From assembly GCA_020346605.1 (NCBI GenBank), contig CP070784.1, positions 812,881 through 876,880 on the forward strand: DNA of 64,000 nt, in the 5' to 3' direction. The DNA comes from Candidatus Bathyarchaeota archaeon. Its GTDB lineage: Archaea > Thermoproteota > Bathyarchaeia > TCS64. The notes below the pieces were generated by a model that made no database searches, had not been told where the DNA came from, and was given only the letters and a program-made list of their open reading frames with translations. Positions 24,661 to 33,551 of the stretch are shown one piece after another (positions within the stretch are counted from its first letter, which is position 1; each line of letters opens with the position of its first letter). The position numbers and the translations under genes are program-made.

Positions 24661-25482
24661 ATGGAGAGGTACTACGAGACCAACCTGAGACGCTGGAACG
24701 AGCTGGTGGACATCCACGCTGGGTCAGAAGAGTACGACTTGGAGGACTTCATCGCCGGCGAGAGCAGCCTCCACACAGTAGAGCTAGAGGCCCTCGGAGA
24801 CGTCAGCGGCAAGAGCCTGCTCCATCTCCAGTGCCACTTCGGCTTGGACACCCTGAGCTGGGCCCGGCTAGGCGCCAGGGTGACGGGGGTCGACTTCAGC
24901 GACACCGGTATAGAGCTGGCGAGGAGGATCGCTGACAAGATCGACATCGACGCCAAATTCATCTGCTGCAACATCTACGATCTGCCTGAGCACCTGAACG
25001 GAGAGTTCGATATAGTCTACACGAGCTACGGGGTCCTCTGCTGGCTCCACGACGTAGAGGGCTGGGCGAGAATCGTCGCAAGATACCTGAAGCCTGGGGG
25101 CACCTTCTTCATGGCGGAGTTCCACCCCTTCATGTGGGTCTTCGACGACGAGCACCCCTCGGAGCTCCACTACCTAACAGGCTATTGGAGCCACGATGAG
25201 CCAGAGTACTACGAGAGCGACGGCTCCTACGCCGCCCCCGACGCTGAGCTGATGAACAAGGGGACCTACAACTGGCCTCATCCGATGGGCGAGGTGATAA
25301 ACGCCCTGATTGACGCGGGCATAACCGTCCAGAGGATAGGGGAGTACCCCTTCAGCGTCGACGACAGCCAGATGGCGTTCATGGAGAGAGGAGAGGACGG
25401 CTACAGCCGGTTGCCAGGCCTGGACCTCCCGCTCATGTACAGTATCAAGGCCACGAAAATGATGCCGACTCCCGTGTTCTGA
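24661..25482 (+). CDS. Class I SAM-dependent methyltransferase
   Basis: A 273-residue methyltransferase of the methyltransf_11/25 kind. Motif I is GKSLLHLQCHFGLDTLSWAR (about 48–67), with Q-C replacing the common D-x-G-x-G, a variant seen in one widespread group. The acidic end of strand 2 is TGVDFSDTGIELAR, and motif IV is FDIVYTSYGVLCWLHD. GGTFFMAEFHPFMWVFDD follows after strand 5. The N-terminal FIAGESSLHTVELEALGD fits the same group. It is monocistronic with a start ATG right after TATAAATA-like sequence (24615), so it may be leaderless. Substrate unknown. Confidence 0.9.
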   Translation: MERYYETNLRRWNELVDIHAGSEEYDLEDFIAGESSLHTVELEALGDVSGKSLLHLQCHFGLDTLSWARLGARVTGVDFSDTGIELARRIADKIDIDAKFICCNIYDLPEHLNGEFDIVYTSYGVLCWLHDVEGWARIVARYLKPGGTFFMAEFHPFMWVFDDEHPSELHYLTGYWSHDEPEYYESDGSYAAPDAELMNKGTYNWPHPMGEVINALIDAGITVQRIGEYPFSVDDSQMAFMERGEDGYSRLPGLDLPLMYSIKATKMMPTPVF

Positions 25483-25618
25483 AAATCCTTTCTCGTTTCA
25501 GGACCTCAATTTAGACCTTGCCTTTTCTGCGATCGGCACCATTTTAAGGCACATGGTGGCTGAGTGAGAACACAAATCTCTGCGTTTCAACGCAGTCACC
25601 GGGACCAGGAGCGATGGT

Positions 25619-26842
25619 ATGGGCGTGTTAGATCGGTTATCGGCTTTCGGGGGGCTCAACAGGGACGCCCGGATCCTCGTCTCTACCAGGGCGCTCCGCA
25701 GCTTCAGCGCCGCCATCCTGACGGTGAGTTTCTCCATCTACCTGAGCAAGCTGGGGGCCTCTGCGGTGACCTTGGGGCTGGTCTTCACGGGGATCTCGCT
25801 GTTCTCTGCGGTCCGGAGCTTCATCGAGGGTGTGATTGCTGACCGCTACGGTAGGAAGCCCATCCTGCTCTACTCGGCCGGGCTGATGATCGTGGGAGGG
25901 GCTGTCTACTCTATCACTCAGGACCTGGCGATCCTTTTGGTAACAGCCGTCCTGGTGGGCGTCGGGGGGAGGCTCCCTTATACCCCGGCGGAGCAGGCGA
26001 TACTTACCGAGAAGGTGTCCAGCGAGGACAGGACGAGGGCGTTCAGCATCAACTCCTTTCTGGGGACCCTGGCGGGGGTCTTCGGCTCTTTCGCCGCTGG
26101 GCTCCCCGAGTTCCTCCAGTCCTGGGGGGTCCCAGAGCTCCTTTCGTACAGGCCGGTCTTCGCAATTTTTGCCGTCGCCGGTGCGGTCACCTTTGCTTTC
26201 TTCACCCTCATCGAGGAGACGGTTCCGCGGGGAGGCTACCGTTATGAGGTTGAGGTCGATGATGGGATGGGTGTGGACGAGAGGAGGCTGCTCTTGAAGT
26301 GGTCTGCGGTCATCGCGCTGGACATGATCGGAGGTTCGTTCTTGGGGAACTTCGTCTCCTACTGGTTCTACCTCAAGTTCGGCGTCGGCCCTGGGACGAT
26401 CGGCACCTTCTTCGGGGCGTCGCGCTTCCTGTCGGCGTTCTCCTACTTCCTAGGGCTGAGGATCGCAGAGAGGGTGGGAACGATCAGGGCAATCGTCATC
26501 TCGAGGATTCCCGTGGTCTTCGTTAACTCGCTGACCCCCCTCTTGCCGGGCTACACCGTCACCGCCCTGGTGAGGGGTCTGATGTCGCTGTTCTCCATGA
26601 TCGACGTCCCCCTCCGCCAGTCCTACCTGATGGGTGTGGTCGGGAGCCGCAGGAGGGCTTCGGCCGCCGGGGTGGTCACCGTAGTGAGTAGGTTCACCGC
26701 GGCCGGGGCACCGCTGCTGACGGGGTACAGCTTCCAGTACGTTTCGATCTCCCTGCCCTTCTTCGTGGCGGCTTTCTTCCAGTTTCTGTCTCTCAGCCTA
26801 ATGTACCTACTTTTCAAAGACATAAGACCGCCGGGGGAGTAG
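25619..26842 (+). CDS. Major facilitator superfamily transporter
   Basis: MFS carrier of 407 residues with twelve predicted helices. The cytoplasmic loop 2–3 motif is nearly canonical: GVIADRYGRKPILLYSAG (residues about 71–88). In the second half GLRIAERVGTIRAI takes the equivalent place, and EKVSSEDRTRAFSINSF is the typical loop 4–5 substrate-pathway block. The central loop is acidic (YEVEVDDGMGVDERR). It is probably a drug or metabolite exporter. No regulator or partner gene is adjacent, and it is unrelated in detail to the MFS gene at 12609. Confidence 0.9.
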   Translation: MGVLDRLSAFGGLNRDARILVSTRALRSFSAAILTVSFSIYLSKLGASAVTLGLVFTGISLFSAVRSFIEGVIADRYGRKPILLYSAGLMIVGGAVYSITQDLAILLVTAVLVGVGGRLPYTPAEQAILTEKVSSEDRTRAFSINSFLGTLAGVFGSFAAGLPEFLQSWGVPELLSYRPVFAIFAVAGAVTFAFFTLIEETVPRGGYRYEVEVDDGMGVDERRLLLKWSAVIALDMIGGSFLGNFVSYWFYLKFGVGPGTIGTFFGASRFLSAFSYFLGLRIAERVGTIRAIVISRIPVVFVNSLTPLLPGYTVTALVRGLMSLFSMIDVPLRQSYLMGVVGSRRRASAAGVVTVVSRFTAAGAPLLTGYSFQYVSISLPFFVAAFFQFLSLSLMYLLFKDIRPPGE

Positions 26843-26989
26843 CGGTTCGATCCGTGTTGGGGACGGATGCAGGAGGATGGTTTACGCCGGCATTGTGAAA
26901 GTTGTATGCTTACCGGCGGCGTCATCTCTGGCTAGGTTAATGGAAAGAAACAGGGGGGAAGAGGCTCTCGCTCGTTCTGGTGGTAGTTG

Positions 26990-27532
26990 CTACTCGATCC
27001 AGAACTCGACTATGCTTCCGAGGATGATTACCTCGTTAACGCACCAGGCCTTGTCCAGCACGTCGTCGTCGAGCGCATTTTCGGTCCCGGCCTCGTAGAG
27101 GACGATCTTCACGTCGAAGTACTTACCCATCATCTCCTCGGTGCACTCCACTTCGCCGACCTCGAAGATGTCGTATGCACCGGGCAGCAAGGTCATGTCC
27201 TCGATGCCGCAGGGCTCCCAGTCGTCGGTTCCGTCCTCGCACCACCATACTCTGACTACGTAGGTCGCCGCCACGTTCCCGGTGTTCTTCACCTTGACGT
27301 TGATGACGACGATGTCGCCGACGTCCTTCTCGATGGTGGTGTACTCCGCCAGTGCCATCGGTACTATCTCCCCGGACGTCTCGGGCTCCATTCTCAGCAG
27401 CGCCCCCTGGAAGACCATGGGGGTGACTGTGACCCCGACCATAGCAATCATCACGATGGCCAGGGCCTCCGTCGCCCGGGGCAGTATCTTAGCTGACACT
27501 ATCCTGCCTCCAACTTTTACGTGGGTTCCCAA
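26990..27532 (-). CDS. Anchored extracytoplasmic beta-sandwich protein (CARDB-like)
   Basis: A 180-residue protein. Residues 23–45 (LAIVMIAMVGVTVTPMVFQG) form one N-terminal membrane segment preceded by basic residues, so the remainder is outside. From about residue 60 the chain has the spacing of CARDB/Ig-like domains: VGDIVVINVKVKNTGNVAAT, a short Cys-containing insert (WWCEDGTDDWEPCG, possibly a disulfide), then LPGAYDIFEVGEVECTEEM. Probably a surface adhesion or structural protein. Monocistronic; no other archaeal pilin or archaellin gene nearby. Confidence 0.7.
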   Translation of the reverse strand: MGTHVKVGGRIVSAKILPRATEALAIVMIAMVGVTVTPMVFQGALLRMEPETSGEIVPMALAEYTTIEKDVGDIVVINVKVKNTGNVAATYVVRVWWCEDGTDDWEPCGIEDMTLLPGAYDIFEVGEVECTEEMMGKYFDVKIVLYEAGTENALDDDVLDKAWCVNEVIILGSIVEFWIE

Positions 27533-27708
27533 GGCGGCGCCGGGCCTTAAATCGGTTCTGAAGCACTTCTAGGGATAGTAAATATCGATGATTTTACTCT
27601 AATTACACTTGTAAATGGGAGCAGAAGCCAATGCCCAAGCGGTTCTTGCCACTCCGACCGCCCAACAGGTAATTACATTCAAGTTATAGATCAAAGGTGG
27701 GCGGGATG

Positions 27709-28355
27709 TTACGGATACTCTAGCGGATCGTATGCTGATTGAACCATCCTCACCAGAGTCGTGATGTAGTAGACGGGCAGCCCCGTGGCCCTCCGGATGG
27801 TACGGAAATAGGGTTGTACGACCGTGCATTCCAGAACGATCACCCCGACATCCGGGCTCTCTCGGATGAGTTCCTCGACCAACCCAACCACCTTCTTCTC
27901 CTTCTTTGCATGATCATCGAGGGGTTGCCACGACTCTTTTGGGTATTCGTCCATTCCCTTCACCGCCACGGGGATCTCCGCGCTGCTCCAGCAGACCGAG
28001 TTGAAGTGCCTCTCCGACAGACTCTCTGACTCCGCCGTGATGATGCCGACCCTATGGTCCTCGGACAGCAACCTTTGCACGAGGGGCTAAAGGAGGAGAC
28101 TGGAGCTGACGAATGATGGAACAACCGAATCGGCCACGTCCCTCTGGTATGTCGCTATAAACCCGCAGTCGCCCACGATCGCATCGACCCCCCTTCTCCT
28201 CGAGCTTCTTGGCAGCCTCCACGAAATGCGGCACCAGCGCAGGTTCTCAGTCGACGACCATCTCAATGGTCGCTCCTCTCACGATCTCCCTCTCCTCGGG
28301 GAAGTCGAACGTCGCGTCGTTCCTCAGTAAGCCTGGTTTCTCCCGCTGGGGCCTT
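27709..28355 (-). pseudogene. Asp/Glu-racemase-family pseudogene
   Basis: Reading across breaks gives KPGLLRNDATFDFPEE, IVRGATIEMVVD, then TGA at 28248, PHFVEAAKKLEEKG, a run of six C (28188–28193) with one extra base, VDAIVGDCGFIATYQRD, SSSLLL, TAG at 28087, then a long intact stretch QRLLSEDHRVGIITAES … VIVLECTVVQPYFRTIRR. Both catalytic cysteines (GDCGF and LECT) and the fold order match the aspartate/glutamate racemase superfamily. Two stops, one frameshift and loss of the first 15–20 codons at the GCGCGCGCG tract (28356) make it a pseudogene. Confidence 0.85.
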
Positions 28356-28364
28356 GCGCGCGCG
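28356..28364. repeat. GCGCGCGCG tract at the truncated N-terminus of the racemase pseudogene
   Basis: Racemase coding sequence (PGLLRN) ends about nine codons after this tract. The start codon and first strand of the protein are missing on its other side, where the cupin gene's stop lies 10 bp away. Confidence 0.7.
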
Positions 28365-28373
28365 ACTGGGTTC

Positions 28374-28811
28374 TCAACGGTATTCGCCGCTCATGGAGAA
28401 CCCGACGAGGAAATGGGGCCTGTCGACCTTCCTGTATATCAGGATGTGCTTCACGCCGCGGGGGATGTAGACCCCCGACGTCTTGTTTATGACGTGGCTC
28501 TCCTTCTCGTCCCCTATCAGTATCTCGACCTCGGCTCCGAGGCGCTCGATGTCGTGGGGGTCGGTGCCCATGAAAAGCAGTATCTCGTCGTGGGGATGAG
28601 CGTGGAACTCGAGCCACGGGTTGGGGTCTGGGACCGTGTGAATTCCCGAAATGAAAACATGTTTGGCGACCCCCTCGATCAGGGCTTCATCGATGTAGGT
28701 GTGGCTCATGGTCCTGCCCTTCATCTTCTCGCCCTCGGGCAGGACGCCGTATCCCAGCCTCCCGACTCTGGGTGTGTCTATGATGTATTTGCCGTACTTC
28801 GTTTCGTTCAT
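28374..28811 (-). CDS. Cupin-fold protein
   Basis: A 145-residue single-domain cupin from ATG 28811; the open frame continues upstream to 28988 but reads as low-complexity Arg/Ser sequence overlapping the C45 gene. Cupin motif 1 is recognisable as EFHAHPHDEILLFMGTD (with His-x-His and Glu ligands) and motif 2 as TSGVYIPRGVKHILIYRK. Both support one divalent metal. Similar archaeal proteins are annotated only as cupin. It may be co-transcribed with the C45 hydrolase gene upstream (134 bp). Function unknown. Confidence 0.82.
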   Translation of the reverse strand: MNETKYGKYIIDTPRVGRLGYGVLPEGEKMKGRTMSHTYIDEALIEGVAKHVFISGIHTVPDPNPWLEFHAHPHDEILLFMGTDPHDIERLGAEVEILIGDEKESHVINKTSGVYIPRGVKHILIYRKVDRPHFLVGFSMSGEYR

Positions 28812-28944
28812 GTGATCACCTTGCACTCTCATTCCAGATCGATATAAGGTTAAATCACCCAGGAGGATGAACAGGGAAGGGCCTTCGGTCCGCCCTCCCG
28901 AAGAGGGCCATCTCCGTTTCAGGCGTTTTCCCCTTGGCCGGCTC

Positions 28945-30015
28945 CTACAACCTGTACTCTCCATACTCGTGCTGGCAGGGGGGTCCACAGGTGGCGTACA
29001 TGAACCCGTCCTCGGGGACCATGATCACCGATGACATCGTCGTCGAACGTGCCTCAGGCGGCTTCTCCTCGTTGGGGTGCACGCATATGGAGTGAGGGTG
29101 GTTGTTGTGGTCGGACATCAGTTCCATCATCCGCTCAGCGGTGATGTCCCCGTGGTACCTGTCTATCAGCCTCTCCAGCCTCTGCTGGCGGACGTAGGAG
29201 CTGCCTATGATCCCAGGGGCCCTGCTGTTCCCGACCTTGAACCTCTCAGTGAGATAGTGGTTCGCGTGCACCAGCACGTCGTTGACGGGCTGAATCACGC
29301 TGAAGTCTTCTGGCTTGGTCTCGAGGCAGAAGATCTCCCCTCCTGCGCTGCCGATCGTGTAGTTCAACATACTGCGCCCGTGCGTGCACAGCAGCGTCAG
29401 GGCGTCCCCTATCCTTTTCTGCCTCATGACCCTGGGCATGACGCAGCAGCAGGGCACGACGACGCGCTGTTCATCGGCAGGGGTCGGGACGACGTTTAGG
29501 ACAATCCCCACGCCCGCCGAGTTCAGGGTTAGCTCGCCTCCTCCCCAGAAGACGAGGGAGAGTTGCTTTGTTCCGTCATCCCGCTCCACCTTGACCATGT
29601 CCAGCGCTATTCCGGGCGAGACATCGAAGTTCTGACCGACTATGGTCTTGCCGTACCTAGTAGCCTTGCCGGTGACGGCGAAGGAAGTGCATAAGGTTGT
29701 CAACTGCGGGTAGTACCATCGTAGCTCGAACCAGCACCTCAGCGCTAATACTTCGTCGAAGGTGACGCCGGCGCCTTCCGCCTGTCCCTTCATCATTTCC
29801 GTCAGGTCGGGGTCGAACCGCTCCACCTCGGGTAGGTACTTCCTGGTGTTGGCGAGGATCTCCTCCTTCCCTGCTTTGTGGAAGGAGTTGACCCTGCCCA
29901 TGAGCGCATCGATCGACTTGACGATGTTCTCTCTGGCGGCTTCGCCGTACTGCCTACCTATTTCGTAGTCGGTTCCGCTGCAGTTGATTATTTCGAGTCT
30001 CTTGGCCTGCTTCAA
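28945..30015 (-). CDS. C45 family hydrolase (acyl-CoA:6-APA acyltransferase-like)
   Basis: Ntn-hydrolase-fold protein of 356 residues resembling isopenicillin-N acyltransferase and carcinine hydrolase. The likely nucleophile Cys lies in TLCTSFAVTGKATRYGKT (about 117–134), followed by IVGQNFDVSPG and GGGELTLNSAGVGIVLNVVP, the standard order. These proteins mature by self-cleavage before the Cys; the 100-residue leading part would then be a pro-segment or helical domain. C-terminal SDHNNHPHSICVHPNEE is also conserved. It probably cleaves an amide of an amino acid or peptide-like molecule. Part of a minus-strand run with YbaK and DDAH-like genes. Confidence 0.88.
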   Translation of the reverse strand: MKQAKRLEIINCSGTDYEIGRQYGEAARENIVKSIDALMGRVNSFHKAGKEEILANTRKYLPEVERFDPDLTEMMKGQAEGAGVTFDEVLALRCWFELRWYYPQLTTLCTSFAVTGKATRYGKTIVGQNFDVSPGIALDMVKVERDDGTKQLSLVFWGGGELTLNSAGVGIVLNVVPTPADEQRVVVPCCCVMPRVMRQKRIGDALTLLCTHGRSMLNYTIGSAGGEIFCLETKPEDFSVIQPVNDVLVHANHYLTERFKVGNSRAPGIIGSSYVRQQRLERLIDRYHGDITAERMMELMSDHNNHPHSICVHPNEEKPPEARSTTMSSVIMVPEDGFMYATCGPPCQHEYGEYRL

Positions 30016-30093
30016 CTCTTTCTCCGACGTTTAATGATGTGTTGGCTTGATAAAATTAACTAGCAACCACACTGGACGTGGAGCGACTCCGGT

Positions 30094-30558
30094 TCAGTTT
30101 CTTACCCTCACAACTGTCCCTCCGTTTGCCCTGACGAGCTCCTTTGTGCTCATCCTGACGAGAGCCTTTTTGGATCCTCCTCCCAGGTAGACCGTCTCCT
30201 TCTCCAATACCCTGGGATCCACGAGGAAGGTTGCGTCGTAGCCGAACCCCGGCGTTCCGCCGACGGGGAAGCCTGTGAGTGCCAGGATCTCCCCCGGGTA
30301 GGCGACCCTGGGGCGGTTGATCCCCAGCGCCTTTGCGACCCTGCTGGTGCTAGCCCTGTCCTCCCCCTTCACGATGGCGACGATTGCGCGGCCCTCTTTG
30401 TCCACCATGCAGATGCTCTTGACGAAGTCCTCTGGCTCAGCGCCCACGGTCCGTGCGGCCTCGGCGACGCTGTGGCAGGACTGGTCGAAGCTCAGGTACT
30501 CCACCTCGATTCCCCTCTCCTCTATGATAGCCTTCAGCTTCTCCTCGTACTCCTGCAT
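30094..30558 (-). CDS. YbaK/EbsC aminoacyl-tRNA deacylase domain protein
   Basis: A 154-residue trans-editing domain related to YbaK/ProXp. VGAEPEDFVKSICMVDKEGR places the conserved Lys at about residue 46, and ASTSRVAKALGINRPRVAYP follows. VGGTPGFGYDATFLVDPRVL is the G-x-x-x-P-x-G segment that shapes the amino-acid pocket, then VYLGGGSKKALVRMSTKELV. It probably removes mischarged amino acids (Cys or Ala from tRNA-Pro or similar) in the cytoplasm. It lies between DDAH-like and C45 hydrolase genes with 46–78 bp gaps; a common transcript is possible. Confidence 0.92.
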   Translation of the reverse strand: MQEYEEKLKAIIEERGIEVEYLSFDQSCHSVAEAARTVGAEPEDFVKSICMVDKEGRAIVAIVKGEDRASTSRVAKALGINRPRVAYPGEILALTGFPVGGTPGFGYDATFLVDPRVLEKETVYLGGGSKKALVRMSTKELVRANGGTVVRVRN

Positions 30559-30604
30559 GGACGAACGAGGGGCGCGTGGGGAATATACAGTTTACGTCGC
30601 CTAC

Positions 30605-31375
30605 TCAGAAGAGGATGGAGAGGCAAGTCAGCGCCCCGTCGCACTTCTCGATCTCGGAGACATCCATCGGGATGACTTCGAACCCGGCGTCCCGGACCAG
30701 CTCGTGGGCCTCCATGTGCCCCTGGGCCATGAGAACGGTGTCCCCGACGGCGAGGGTGTCGGCTGCGTACTCCTCCCCCTCGGGCGGGATCAGAATGTGG
30801 AGCCCGGCTAGGGCTGGGTGCCTGCTGTACTTCTCCGTGGCGATGGCGATCCCCCTACCCAGGTAGGTGACGTAGCTCTTCAGGTGCATTACTCGGGGGT
30901 CGAAGATCGTGGAGACGGGCACTCCGAGCCACTCCTCCATCTGGGCGACCCCTTCCGGGTTGGTGCGCTGTGTGATTCCGCAGATGAGCCTGTCCTCCAG
31001 GTGGACCACGTCTCCCCCCTCGATGGTAGCGGGCTCCTCCGCCCACCTAACCAGCATGAACTCTTCCAGTCTCTTGGCGACCGCGGGCTGCTCCCCACGC
31101 CTGCTCTCCTTCGCCATCCTGCAGATTAGGGCTCTGCCGTCGTGGACCACGGCGTTGTCCTCGACGAAGCAGGCGTCCGCGAGCCGGTCGTCCCTGGGCA
31201 CGTGGATCACCTCCAGCCCCAGCTCCGCGAGGGTCCGGCAGTAGGCTGCGTGCTGCTCCCTGGCCTTCTCCAGGCTTACTGTGCTGTGCAGCGGGTGGGT
31301 GGAGAGGCAGCTCCTGTAGCTGTCACCAGGGGCCCTAACGAGGGCGCGCTTGGGCTCCATGGATGATCTAATCAT
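30605..31375 (-). CDS. Dimethylarginine dimethylaminohydrolase-like amidinotransferase
   Basis: Pentein-fold guanidine-modifying enzyme of 256 residues. The family landmarks are present: DACFVEDNAVVHDGRALICR (substrate Asp/Glu), TIEGGDVVHLEDRLICGITQ (Glu-Gly-Gly-Asp), HLKSYVTYLG (catalytic His about residue 163) and the C-terminal KCDGALTCLSILF with the nucleophilic Cys about ten residues from the end. This order fits DDAH or ornithine-producing hydrolases rather than arginine deiminase, which is longer. The product would be citrulline plus an amine or ammonia. The downstream YbaK gene follows after 46 bp. Confidence 0.88.
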   Translation of the reverse strand: MIRSSMEPKRALVRAPGDSYRSCLSTHPLHSTVSLEKAREQHAAYCRTLAELGLEVIHVPRDDRLADACFVEDNAVVHDGRALICRMAKESRRGEQPAVAKRLEEFMLVRWAEEPATIEGGDVVHLEDRLICGITQRTNPEGVAQMEEWLGVPVSTIFDPRVMHLKSYVTYLGRGIAIATEKYSRHPALAGLHILIPPEGEEYAADTLAVGDTVLMAQGHMEAHELVRDAGFEVIPMDVSEIEKCDGALTCLSILF

Positions 31376-31445
31376 TGACTAGACTTGATATGTTTTAATC
31401 CTTGGCTGCCTGCGCGGATCAGTAACTGTGTGACAGGTTGCGCGC

Positions 31446-31988
31446 TCAACCGTTCCACTCATGGCTGAGAATTGCGTACAGGAGCGAGTCCCTCCATTTG
31501 CCTCTTATCTGCATGTTCTGCCTGAGCCGTCCCTCTAGACTCATGCCACACTTCTGTAGCACGCGTTCGGAGGCCTTATTCTCAGGAGAACATGTGGCAA
31601 ATATCCTGTGCAGGTTCATCGTCTCGAAGCCGAACTTGACTAGGGCTCTGGCCGCCTCGGTAGCAATGCCCCGCCCCCAGTAGGCGCGATTCAAGACGTA
31701 CCCCATGTTTCCCTCCCTGAGCGCTGCATCATTCTCACGGATACCGCAACCACCGATTAATTTGCTCTCCTCTTTGAGGACGATCCCAATCTCGAAGCGT
31801 CTCCGAGGAAATTCCTGCTGGTACGTTATTACACGCCTGATGAAGTCCTTGGTGTCTTCCACAGTGTTCGGCCCCCAGGGCATGTAGCGTACGACCTCGG
31901 AGTCCGATCCGTACTCGTGCACGGCTCTCCAGTCCTCCTGGACAAAGTCTCGCAGAAGTAGGCGTCCAGTCTCTATTGGCATCGCCAT
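31446..31988 (-). CDS. GNAT acetyltransferase (RimJ/RimL type)
   Basis: A 180-residue N-acetyltransferase. IETGRLLLRDFVQEDWRAVH is the typical start of the RimJ/RimL group, followed by IGGCGIRENDAALREGNMGY and the acetyl-CoA loop YWGRGIATEAARALVKFGFE (about 113–132), NLHRIFATCSPENKASERVL and KCGMSLEGRLRQN. It probably acetylates a protein N-terminus or a small amine. GCGCGC overlaps the region just past its stop codon. Monocistronic. Confidence 0.92.
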   Translation of the reverse strand: MAMPIETGRLLLRDFVQEDWRAVHEYGSDSEVVRYMPWGPNTVEDTKDFIRRVITYQQEFPRRRFEIGIVLKEESKLIGGCGIRENDAALREGNMGYVLNRAYWGRGIATEAARALVKFGFETMNLHRIFATCSPENKASERVLQKCGMSLEGRLRQNMQIRGKWRDSLLYAILSHEWNG

Positions 31989-32050
31989 GTTAGACTATAG
32001 CTCGCAATTGAGGTAATTAGTATTTTTTATCGAGCTTTTTCATTTATCAC

Positions 32051-32076
32051 CTGCGCGCGCGGGAGCGTGCGCGCAG
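32051..32076. repeat. Inverted repeat CTGCGCGC…GCGCGCAG containing a GC tract
   Basis: Perfect 8-bp arms (32051–32058 and 32069–32076) around a 10-nt GC-rich spacer; the left arm runs into a GCGCGCGCG tract. It lies between the GNAT promoter and the end of the membrane-protein gene. It is the only tract in the window with a second GCGCGC arm so close, and may represent a fuller form of the element. Confidence 0.65.
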
Positions 32077-32148
32077 TTCTCGGGGAAGGGTTAAAATTCA
32101 CTCCCCACACATGTTTAAATTCACGCTGAATTCAAGCGCACACGTATC

Positions 32149-32694
32149 CTACATACTTACGACTGGAGCTAGCACTGAATTTTGATACAATACCGTGATA
32201 ATCACTGAGAACAATGTAAATGTCAACACGACCACAAATACACGTTTGAGGCGTTCCCCAGACAATCCACTTCCTACTACAGCGCCGGCGACACCGAGTT
32301 CTAATGCTTGACCGAAAAACCATCCAAGAAGCAGAGTGCCTTCAGCTGTCGACATGGACAGTAGTCCTAGCACGAAAGCCCCCCATACCATTCCGCCAAA
32401 TTTTAATCCGAAAATCAATCCTCTTCTTTTTCCAACTATCCCTAGCTTATCCATCATCCAAGTTAGTAAAACTGCCATGAGCAGAAATGACGTGTAACCC
32501 AGTGGAATCAACCTGAAAGCTTTTGTTGGCGGCAGCAAGAATGGGCTTGGCCTGAGGTATAATCTCGCAAGCAGCCCGGCGTGTAGAAAGAAATCGAAAC
32601 CGAGCATTGACAGCCAACTCAAAATAGCGATGACAGAAAGACGGCGATTTGAGTTGTTTGATGTTCGCCCGCTCTCCAGGTTAAAAGAGATCAT
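32149..32694 (-). CDS. Polytopic membrane protein paired with winged-helix gene
   Basis: Unrecognised 181-residue protein with about five hydrophobic segments (around residues 20–45, 60–80, 88–115, 120–143 and 150–175) and short polar loops. Its ATG overlaps the stop of the upstream regulator by 4 bp (ATGA), so the two are translationally coupled. No conserved motif is evident. The region is more AT-rich than the informational clusters. A role as the effector or sensor partner of the adjoining membrane winged-helix protein is plausible but unproven. Confidence 0.75.
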   Translation of the reverse strand: MISFNLESGRTSNNSNRRLSVIAILSWLSMLGFDFFLHAGLLARLYLRPSPFLLPPTKAFRLIPLGYTSFLLMAVLLTWMMDKLGIVGKRRGLIFGLKFGGMVWGAFVLGLLSMSTAEGTLLLGWFFGQALELGVAGAVVGSGLSGERLKRVFVVVLTFTLFSVIITVLYQNSVLAPVVSM

Positions 32695-33245
32695 GAAATG
32701 CCAAGTTTCCTCTCGATTTTCCTCACATATTCGGGTGCAGCTCTAAGGGCGTGTATCAACCCAGCCAAGGTTATCAGACCCAGCACAGACAGAACGCCTG
32801 TTACACCTAACACAAATGTGGGTCCACCTTCGGTGATGATCGTGTAGCCCACGTATCCCCATATAAACAAGAGTAGGCCGTTGATTATTATCCCAAATAC
32901 GATGAGAATGCTCACAGTTGGGTGGACGCTTCTCTTCTGTGAGTGCCTCGCCACTCTTAGATAGGTCTCATAGTTTCTGCCGAGACCTTCTCCTATTGAG
33001 AACAACAGCCTAAGTGACTGCTCGCCGAGAGGGGTTAAGTGGTACCTCCTTTTCTCGTCCCTTTCGATCAAACCCTCCAGCTGTTTAAGGTGATAATTTA
33101 ACGTACCTGTGGGTATGCCCAGCTCACCGAGTATATCACTGTACAAGGCCCCCTTTTCTTGAACATTGATTATTTTCAGTATATTGCGTCTCTCGCTGTG
33201 ATTCAACGCCTGAATGATCACTTCTTCAACGCCTTCAATTCCCAT
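32691..33245 (-). CDS. ArsR-like winged-helix regulator with membrane segments
   Basis: A 184-residue protein. Residues 5–90 are a winged helix: VIIQALNHSERRNILKIINV, then LYSDILGELGIPTGTLNYHL (recognition helix) and KQLEGLIERDEKRRYHLTPL. Residues about 108–168 form two to three membrane helices. The regulator is therefore membrane-anchored at its C-terminus. The partial gene at 63672 encodes a close relative (ALSHRERRNILKIIES, STGRLNYHLKELEGFIERNE), so this is a repeated family in the genome. It overlaps the downstream membrane-protein gene by 4 bp. Confidence 0.85.
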   Translation of the reverse strand: MGIEGVEEVIIQALNHSERRNILKIINVQEKGALYSDILGELGIPTGTLNYHLKQLEGLIERDEKRRYHLTPLGEQSLRLLFSIGEGLGRNYETYLRVARHSQKRSVHPTVSILIVFGIIINGLLLFIWGYVGYTIITEGGPTFVLGVTGVLSVLGLITLAGLIHALRAAPEYVRKIERKLGIS

Positions 33246-33551
33246 GCAAATCTAACCCTTTTTCTGTAAACAACTCAAATTTACAGTAAAAAAGGCTTGT
33301 TGACCAACAAATTCTGACGAAAAAAATGGTTAAGAGATCCAGCTCCCGCGCTCACAGAAAAGGGCATAGAACATTGAAATTCTGCCATGTTAATGAAATG
33401 TTCCTGCTCTCTGAAGGTCATTCTGTGTTGAAAAACAGACTAGCTCATCGGCATTGTTTTTTTATATAGGTTGGTATGAGAGACCTTAGGTTCTGTTTAC
33501 ACGGAATGCAGGCTCGCAGTATTGGACCATGAACAGAGAGGAGGTGAAGAA
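33246..33551. promoter_or_regulatory. Divergent intergenic region with TATA-like box
   Basis: No gene seen. TTTTTATATAGG at about 33459–33470 is a good TATA-like box for the SnoaL-like gene, giving a leader of about 60 nt. AT-rich sequence near 33260–33330 likely holds the promoter of the leftward winged-helix gene. Confidence 0.5.
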
